A DNA stretch of 12,208 bases from Candidatus Omnitrophota bacterium (GTDB taxonomy: Bacteria > Omnitrophota > Gorgyraeia > Tantalellales > Tantalellaceae), in contig JAGLIU010000082.1 of assembly GCA_023142805.1 (NCBI GenBank), forward strand, positions 1-12,208. Reading direction: 5' to 3'. The notes beneath the pieces are model-generated. The model was given only the letters and a program-made list of their open reading frames with translations. It ran no database searches and was not told the origin of the DNA. The translations under genes were made by a program, and so were the position numbers. Positions 7,375 through 12,208 of this stretch are shown here, piece after piece. How positions within the stretch are numbered: the first letter of the stretch is position 1; the number at the start of each line of letters is the position of its first letter.

Positions 7375-7388
7375 GTTGAACATTCAAC
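7375..7388. promoter_or_regulatory. Short palindrome in the dnaG leader
   Basis: GTTGAA and TTCAAC are exact inverted copies separated by two bases, about 92 bases before the dnaG start and inside the 128-base gap after the nif3-like gene. It could be an operator for a regulator of the dnaG-rpoD pair. I see no good -10 element at a proper distance, and a 6-base dyad can arise by chance. Confidence 0.25.
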
Positions 7389-7411
7389 CCGAGACTATTG
7401 ACCTTAGATAA

Positions 7412-8368
7412 TTATTTTCTGCGAATCCGTCTGAATCCTGAACATTCGATAAACTTCAATTTACTTTTTTTCTCAATCGCGTCAAACAATAAATTCATAC
7501 CCAGATTATCGCTGGATATGTGTCCCGCTATAACATAGTTAATAAATTCCGACCCCGCCAGTTTATATGCCGACTCCTTACAATGCATACCTACAATGGT
7601 TTTAACTCCTGCCTGTGAAAGCCTCGCGAGCATTTTATCCGGCCCCGAAGTCCCGCCTGTCATATCCACAAATATCTTTCCCGCGTCCGCGTTATCCTTT
7701 CCGACAAGAACAAATGGTCCCGCGTTATTCTCCATGGCCTTTTTATACTCCGGGATCGTCTTAAGAATGGAAACAATATTTTTAAGTTTTTTTGGTTTTT
7801 TTCGATTTAATAATTTTTGCAAATAACTCGTAACACAATTATCCGCGGGTGTATGAGTACAAATAAACGGTATCCCTAAAAGTTTCGCCGCGTCCGCGGT
7901 CTTGGTATGGTTTGACGAAGCAACGCTTCTGGCTACCTGCTCGATGCGATCCTTCATTATGCCTACCGCGATCTCTTTCGAAAGTCCATACTTCTCCCAT
8001 ATACCCGGCTGGATGGCCATAACCCTATGCAGATTCGCCAAAGCCTTTCCTGATGGATGATGAGAAACAACCAGATCTATATTAACCCCTTTTTCTTTTA
8101 ATCTATCCGCTAAAAGTATTTCGGAAACATCGATATCTATTCCCACCATTACTGTTTTTATATCTTCATCCTCAAAGGTATTCAAGATCCGAGTATCAGC
8201 ATAGGGATGTTTAAGACTTTCAGGATCAAACATCTTCTTATCGATCCCCTGAGCTTTACTGTATTCTTTTTTAGTCTCTTTAAGCCCCTCTTCAATAGTT
8301 TTCTTGGAACGAGGATCTTCTTTTAATCCCTTTTTAATGACCTCTTCATACAATGTTTTAAGTTTCAC
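7412..8368 (-). CDS. Divergent Nif3-like dinuclear-metal-centre protein
   Basis: This is probably a member of the NIF3/YqfO family, hexameric proteins with a two-metal site whose biochemical role is debated. Of 318 residues, SHHP (102-105) is the conserved metal motif. THTPADN (171-177), the family's second histidine region, and GHISSDNLGMN (282-292), matching the GH-x-x-(T/S)-(E/D) ligand region, complete the site. It is unusual: the first 65 residues, rich in Lys and Glu, replace the normal start, and the WDN-x-G-L motif is missing. The GTG start at 8368 is supported by GGAGG six bases upstream. It lies 27 bases after cvpA. In Bacillus-like genomes nif3 also lies near dnaG-sigA, but downstream. 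Confidence 0.85.
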   Translation of the reverse strand: MKLKTLYEEVIKKGLKEDPRSKKTIEEGLKETKKEYSKAQGIDKKMFDPESLKHPYADTRILNTFEDEDIKTVMVGIDIDVSEILLADRLKEKGVNIDLVVSHHPSGKALANLHRVMAIQPGIWEKYGLSKEIAVGIMKDRIEQVARSVASSNHTKTADAAKLLGIPFICTHTPADNCVTSYLQKLLNRKKPKKLKNIVSILKTIPEYKKAMENNAGPFVLVGKDNADAGKIFVDMTGGTSGPDKMLARLSQAGVKTIVGMHCKESAYKLAGSEFINYVIAGHISSDNLGMNLLFDAIEKKSKLKFIECSGFRRIRRK

Positions 8369-8395
8369 GGTACTCCTCCCGAGGTTTACGCGTTC

Positions 8396-8938
8396 TTATT
8401 CAACAACTTCTTTTAACTCCCGCATTACATCTTCTTTCCCGCGCTGCTTATCTTCAGGTAACCCTGATGTCATCCAGCAATAAATACTAACATCCATTTC
8501 CATGAACACCTTACATGTTTTCGATCCTTCAAGCGCCGCAAAACGCGTATACTGAATCGGTGTTAAAACCAGGATCATACCAAGAACCCCAAACAACATT
8601 GCCGCTCGCACTCCGGCAATAAGCGCTCCCACAAATTTTTCAAGCGCGGAAACTTCTTCGCCGATAACTACCTGCGAAAGTCTTTCCGCGGTCTTTACAA
8701 TGGTAAAAACCCCCAATACAATAGCAAAAAACGATACTGGTTTTGCCCATCTTTGGAGCAAAAAACCAAATATCGCTTCAGACAATACTGTGTAGTAAGA
8801 AATAGAAACAAATACTATTGTAAATCCGCCTATCAAGGCAATGATCTGACCACCAACACCAATCTTAGTGCCCTTGTAAACCATCCCCAATAAAAGGATT
8901 ACAAAAAGTATATCGAGCCAATTGATATTGTTAAACAT
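8396..8938 (-). CDS. cvpA: CvpA family inner-membrane protein
   Basis: CvpA-family proteins are small inner-membrane proteins. E. coli CvpA is linked to colicin V production and bile-salt resistance, but the molecular function is unclear. The 180-residue protein starts with the family signature NINWLDILFVILLLGMVYKGTKIG. It shows four hydrophobic segments at about 8-22, 27-50, 66-86 and 104-126, followed by a charged C-terminal tail in the cytoplasm or periplasm. The length is normal. A good promoter (8970-8998) ends 31 bases before the start, so this is the first gene of its transcript. The ribosome site is weak: AAGGA lies 13 bases before the ATG, further than usual. Confidence 0.88.
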   Translation of the reverse strand: MFNNINWLDILFVILLLGMVYKGTKIGVGGQIIALIGGFTIVFVSISYYTVLSEAIFGFLLQRWAKPVSFFAIVLGVFTIVKTAERLSQVVIGEEVSALEKFVGALIAGVRAAMLFGVLGMILVLTPIQYTRFAALEGSKTCKVFMEMDVSIYCWMTSGLPEDKQRGKEDVMRELKEVVE

Positions 8939-8969
8939 GCCGGCAAGATAGTCCTTTCAGTGAACCCAG

Positions 8970-8998
8970 AGTATATCATATTGTATTTATAAAGTCAA
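8970..8998 (-). promoter_or_regulatory. Sigma-70 promoter for cvpA-nif3-dnaG-rpoD
   Basis: On the minus strand TTGACT (8993-8998) is followed, after exactly 17 bases, by TATACT (8970-8975), with an AT-rich spacer. Each hexamer differs from consensus by one base. It lies between the mtaB-terminal repeat and the cvpA start, leaving a leader of about 25 bases. It is the strongest promoter in the window and would allow transcription of the primase and sigma-factor genes independently of mtaB. Confidence 0.8.
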
Positions 8999-9007
8999 AC
9001 TCATATA

Positions 9008-9092
9008 AATGGGGACAGCGCCCTATTTTTATGCAAAAAGAAAGTTAGCACATTACTTTGTATTATCTTAATAATAGGGCGCTGTCCCCATT
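9008..9092. repeat. REP/MITE-like inverted repeat with 20-base perfect arms
   Basis: The arm at 9008-9027 (starting AATGGGGACAGCG) is the exact reverse complement of 9073-9092 (ending CGCTGTCCCCATT). The loop is a 45-base AT-rich stretch with no coding sense. Arms with GGGGACAGCGCCCTATT are familiar from dispersed palindromes in many bacterial genomes, often linked to REP-associated tyrosine transposases (TnpA-REP/RAYT); no transposase is present here. The right arm and loop edge encode the last residues and the stop of mtaB. As RNA the structure could also end or stabilise the mtaB transcript. The cvpA promoter begins 10 bases beyond it. Confidence 0.85.
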
Positions 9093-10336
9093 AAACATGA
9101 ATTATTTTCATCAATTTTCTTGACTATAAACCCGGCAATATCGCCTTTTTTATACTTACCTGACGATTCCATCGTCTTTAGCCTTAAATATTCACCGGTA
9201 TACCCTTCAACCTGTCCTGTTATTGATACTTTTTCAACTAAAATTTTTACTTCTTTTCCTATAAAATTCCGGCAAAATTCTATCTGTAATACCTTTCCAA
9301 GCTCTATTAACACCTTCGTCCGTTCTTTTGCTATATTTCCGGGAACTTTATTTTTCATACTATACGCGGCTGTCCCTTTCCTCTCGCTATAAGTAAACAC
9401 ATGAAGCCTTGACGGCCCGATCTCTTTGATGAATCGAACCGTATTTTCAGCTTCTTCTTCTGTCTCTCCGGGAAACCCTGTTATCACATCCATGGTTATA
9501 CCCACTAACGGAATTCTATCACGTACTCTTTTTACAATATCTCTAAATCGGGCCGTATCATATCTTCTGTTCATAGCTTTGAGGATCATATCCGAACCGC
9601 TTTGAAGCGGTATGTGCAAATGAGGGCAAACCCTGTTGCCCGAGATAATTTTTATAAGATCCTCCGTTATGTGATTCGGCTCGATCGAACTTAGACGTAT
9701 TCTGAAATCTCCGTCTATCCGGTTTATTCTTGAAACAAGACCCGCTAGATCCTTCGATATATCACCTTTCCACGATCCAAGACATATACCGGTCAACACT
9801 ATTTCTTTACTTTTTTTCGAAAGTTCTTTTACTTCCCGCAACACATCTTCCTCATCCTTGGACCGGGATCTCCCCCTGACAATATTGACTTTACAATATG
9901 AACATTTTTGATCACACCCGTCTTGCACTTTTAAAAATGTTCTTGTATGTTCTCTAAGTTCCGTAATTTCTTCGCTACAAGTTTTCTTCTCCTCGATACC
10001 AGGCATAAGTATACGCGCGATTTCAGTCTTTCTCCCTCCCGGAACAACCATATCTACTTCTTCCAAAGCATTCAGTTCTTCTATGTCCTCCGGCAATACA
10101 GCATAACACCCGGTAACAATTATCTTCGCGGACGGGTTTTCTTTTTTTATTCTTCGCGTTATTTTTCTGGTTTTTACATTCGCCTGCTCCGTAACGGTAC
10201 ATGAATTTACAATAAATATTTCCGCCTTGACAGGATCTTCTTCTACAAACCCCTGTTTAAGCAAACTCTCCCGTATAACCTGTTCCTCATACTGGTTAAC
10301 CTTACACCCTAGTGTTTTTATCGCAAAAGTTTTCAT
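9068..10336 (-). CDS. mtaB: tRNA t6A37 methylthiotransferase MtaB
   Basis: This radical-SAM iron-sulfur enzyme converts t6A to ms2t6A at position 37 of ANN-decoding tRNAs, helping codon-anticodon pairing. The 422-residue protein has the MTTase domain with cysteines C11, C46 and C77 for the auxiliary cluster. The SAM cluster motif is GCDQKCSYC (C141, C145, C148), followed by RGRSRS, and a TRAM domain covers about the last 65 residues. MKTFAIKTLGCKVNQ is the typical start, so I choose the ATG at 10336. The open frame continues 44 codons upstream over the rsmE stop but is unlike any family N-terminus. The final residues MGTAPYY and the stop come from the palindromic repeat, so the native tail was probably replaced. 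The ribosome site is weak. Confidence 0.95.
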   Translation of the reverse strand: MKTFAIKTLGCKVNQYEEQVIRESLLKQGFVEEDPVKAEIFIVNSCTVTEQANVKTRKITRRIKKENPSAKIIVTGCYAVLPEDIEELNALEEVDMVVPGGRKTEIARILMPGIEEKKTCSEEITELREHTRTFLKVQDGCDQKCSYCKVNIVRGRSRSKDEEDVLREVKELSKKSKEIVLTGICLGSWKGDISKDLAGLVSRINRIDGDFRIRLSSIEPNHITEDLIKIISGNRVCPHLHIPLQSGSDMILKAMNRRYDTARFRDIVKRVRDRIPLVGITMDVITGFPGETEEEAENTVRFIKEIGPSRLHVFTYSERKGTAAYSMKNKVPGNIAKERTKVLIELGKVLQIEFCRNFIGKEVKILVEKVSITGQVEGYTGEYLRLKTMESSGKYKKGDIAGFIVKKIDENNSCLMGTAPYY

Positions 10337-10412
10337 TGTTTGATCTCTTAAAATACAGGGAGGACAAATCTTTCCATACCCGAGCGGGTAACAACGTATC
10401 TTTCCAGTGATC

Positions 10413-11150
10413 TTACACCGAAAATTCATACCCAAGTGCCGCAAGAACGAAAATCCCGGCTGTATCACTTTTTAACACTCTTCTGCCTAGTGATACAAAT
10501 CTGCAGTTATCTCTACGCGCTAAAAGCAATTCTTCCGGGGTAAAATCTCCCTCCGGCCCTATAAATATCAACACCTTTCCGGTTTTAACATCTTTAACAG
10601 CGTCTTTTATCGCTACACGTTTATCCATCAAACACGCCATTAACACCAGATCATATTTGTCCAGAGTATAAACCATTTTATAGTAATCAGTGATCTCATC
10701 TATCACAGGTACATCCGTCCTGCCTGATTGTTTCGCGGCAACAAGTGCCAGTTTCCTCCACCGCTCTACTTTCTTTTCAGAACTATCTACATCGGGCCTA
10801 ACAACAGTTCTTTCACTTACAATCGGAATTATCCTGGAAACTCCTAATTCGGTAGCTTTTTCGATAACAAAGTCCATCTTCCCTTTTTTAGGTATAGCCT
10901 GGGCCAATATAAGTTCCGGCCCTTTTTCTGAAAACGGCTTATCCGTACGAATTATCTCGACGATCAATCTCTTCCTCCGGGTATCCGCTTGTTTTATAAA
11001 TCCGGAATACTCATTACCCGTGCCGTCAAAAACAACAACCTTGTCCCCGCCTTTCATACGCATCACACCTAGAATATGATGAGCCTCAGAACCATCTATA
11101 GTTATCTGATCACCTTTAACATTCTCTTTTGGCGCGTAAAATCTACTCAT
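10413..11150 (-). CDS. rsmE: 16S rRNA (uracil(1498)-N3)-methyltransferase RsmE
   Basis: RsmE is a SPOUT-class enzyme that methylates N3 of U1498 in helix 44 of 16S rRNA, acting on the assembled 30S subunit with S-adenosylmethionine. The 245-residue protein has the normal length. It carries a PUA-like N-terminal part (HHILGVMRMKGGDKV), then KMDFVIEKATELGV (91-104), SERTVVRP, the SAM-knot motifs IGPEGDFTPEE (197-207) and LGRRVLKSDTA (221-231). The start ATG overlaps the stop of the Memo-AMMECR1 gene (TAATG), with GGAG seven bases upstream, so the two are translationally coupled. mtaB follows after 76 bases, grouping two RNA-modification genes. Confidence 0.96.
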   Translation of the reverse strand: MSRFYAPKENVKGDQITIDGSEAHHILGVMRMKGGDKVVVFDGTGNEYSGFIKQADTRRKRLIVEIIRTDKPFSEKGPELILAQAIPKKGKMDFVIEKATELGVSRIIPIVSERTVVRPDVDSSEKKVERWRKLALVAAKQSGRTDVPVIDEITDYYKMVYTLDKYDLVLMACLMDKRVAIKDAVKDVKTGKVLIFIGPEGDFTPEELLLARRDNCRFVSLGRRVLKSDTAGIFVLAALGYEFSV

Positions 11151-12208
11151 TATTCATCTCCAACATTCAGGTCTTTCTCTCCAAAAACTTCGGCGGTAAA
11201 TATATATATTTCACATTGTCCGGTCTTCCACGCGTCCCGAGGTATCCCGGCTTTACCCGCACACAGACTATTCATAAATTCTTCTTTTGACCAACCGGTT
11301 TCATCCGCGACCTGCGGCAGATAAACTCCGGTTAGCGTTCCCATTTTCACCATTACTCCATGCTTACCCACCTCTATTTCATTATGATCATGTATAAGCT
11401 CCATAGGCGATAAAGCGGAAATCTCAATATCTATATCTTTCATCTCCTCCATTGTTACCGGAGAAAACCTTGAATCCTGGGTAGCGGACGCGATCGCCAT
11501 ATCTCTGACCGTAAGATACACCGGCCCCCGGGCAGCCATAAACCCAATGCATCCTCTTAATTCCCTTTCTACGCGTAAAGTAACAAAAGCCCCCATATCC
11601 TGTTTAATAACCTCATCTTGAACCTCGACATCCGGAACCTTACCGGTTTTAAGTTTATACTGTATGGCATCTCGCGCGATCTTTAAAAGTCTTGCTTTTT
11701 GATCTTGATTGAACATACCTCTCTCCTTTTCTACCTCTTGTCCCATAACCCCGACTCCTTCGGCTTTTTTAACAAATGCCGCGCTCAAATACCCTACGAC
11801 TCTTTCTTTACTTCCATATGTATCACCTGAATTAGCATAATTTAAGATCTCAACTTCATTTGCCCCCAGCATCTCACAAACTGACATTACCGAATAAACC
11901 GCTCCATATCCACACATAAGGTTATTCGCTCCGCGCAAATTTTCCTCAAAAAGTTTTTTAGGTTCGAATTTTTTCATCAAATCAATAGTCCGCATATCTT
12001 TCTTTTTCGCGGCTTCATATGAAAGATAATGGGACATATCCGTTGACGCAAGGATAACATACTTTTTTTCATCCTTCAACACTTTGTAAAGAGCCCTGAC
12101 CAATGCATTCGCGTTATTACCTCTCTGATCACACAACGCTAAAAGCACCAGTTTTGCTTGAGGAGCCGCCCTTTGAATAAAAGGTATCTGCATCTCGATC
12201 GAATTTTC
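11150..12208 (-). CDS. AmmeMemoRadiSam system protein B-A fusion (Memo + AMMECR1), 5' end outside the window
   Basis: The frame is open to the window edge. Five codons (ENSIE) precede the first internal ATG at 12193 and match the family motif E-(H/N)-S-(I/L)-E-x-Q-x-P-F, so the start lies outside. Numbering from that ATG, residues 1-142 are the C-terminal two-thirds of a Memo domain, with STDMSHY (50-56), the CG pair (94-95) that includes the metal-ligand cysteine of Memo, and NYANSGDT. After a short linker, residues 161-340 are an AMMECR1 domain with its hallmark LRGCIG (212-217). Both are named with a radical-SAM protein in the AmmeMemoRadiSam system, whose reaction is not established. The radical-SAM partner is not in the window and may lie upstream. 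Confidence 0.92.
   Translation of the reverse strand, partial: ENSIEMQIPFIQRAAPQAKLVLLALCDQRGNNANALVRALYKVLKDEKKYVILASTDMSHYLSYEAAKKKDMRTIDLMKKFEPKKLFEENLRGANNLMCGYGAVYSVMSVCEMLGANEVEILNYANSGDTYGSKERVVGYLSAAFVKKAEGVGVMGQEVEKERGMFNQDQKARLLKIARDAIQYKLKTGKVPDVEVQDEVIKQDMGAFVTLRVERELRGCIGFMAARGPVYLTVRDMAIASATQDSRFSPVTMEEMKDIDIEISALSPMELIHDHNEIEVGKHGVMVKMGTLTGVYLPQVADETGWSKEEFMNSLCAGKAGIPRDAWKTGQCEIYIFTAEVFGEKDLNVGDE

Noticed and set aside
10337..10468. 44-codon N-terminal extension of mtaB overlapping rsmE
   Set aside because: It does not resemble the family, runs through the end of rsmE, and the next ATG gives the standard MtaB start.
10690..11079. 129-codon plus-strand frame opposite rsmE
   Set aside because: It is fully antisense to a well-conserved gene, with no ribosome site or recognisable domain.

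Overview
This window is bacterial chromosome with every supported gene on the minus strand, so transcription runs from high to low coordinates. It looks like ordinary core-genome DNA: moderate-to-low GC, compact genes, and recognisable Shine-Dalgarno sequences before several starts. I cannot place the organism firmly. The gene mix (an AmmeMemo protein, a divergent Nif3, a 6-phosphofructokinase with the pyrophosphate-type signature, dnaG-rpoD) and the divergence of the proteins suit an uncultured or candidate-phylum lineage, perhaps Omnitrophota-like. That placement is inference only.

Right block (about 12208 to 8996). The window opens inside a gene encoding a fused AmmeMemoRadiSam system B (Memo) plus A (AMMECR1) protein. 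Its stop overlaps the start of rsmE (16S rRNA m3U1498 methyltransferase). After a 76-base gap comes mtaB, the tRNA ms2t6A37 methylthiotransferase. The end of mtaB lies in one arm of a perfect 20-base inverted repeat of REP/MITE type, which supplies the last codons and the stop.

Middle block (about 8998 to 3752). A near-consensus sigma-70 promoter (TTGACT, 17 bases, TATACT) sits just beyond the repeat and reads into cvpA, then a divergent nif3-like gene, dnaG (primase) and rpoD (primary sigma factor). dnaG and rpoD overlap. The arrangement resembles the bacterial macromolecular-synthesis operon, with cvpA and nif3 ahead of dnaG. Directly after rpoD is an unannotated 35-codon remnant of ridA, with its N-terminal motif and ribosome site present but the rest missing.

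Left block (about 3610 to 1). A fumarylacetoacetase-family hydrolase is followed by dtd (D-aminoacyl-tRNA deacylase), a small EutQ-type cupin, a small exported protein of unknown function and a 6-phosphofructokinase. The kinase carries both GGDD and PKT, the signature of pyrophosphate-dependent enzymes. A large hairpin beginning in the kinase stop codon probably ends transcription. The last 160 bases hold no gene but carry a cluster of AGAGTCA/TGACTCT repeats forming an imperfect hairpin.

Together the genes cover replication initiation, transcription, RNA modification, D-amino-acid proofreading and central glycolysis. I see no defence island, CRISPR array, prophage, rRNA or tRNA gene. The items most worth a second look are the repeat that ends mtaB, the ridA remnant, the Memo-AMMECR1 fusion, the phosphofructokinase signature and two short operator-like palindromes.
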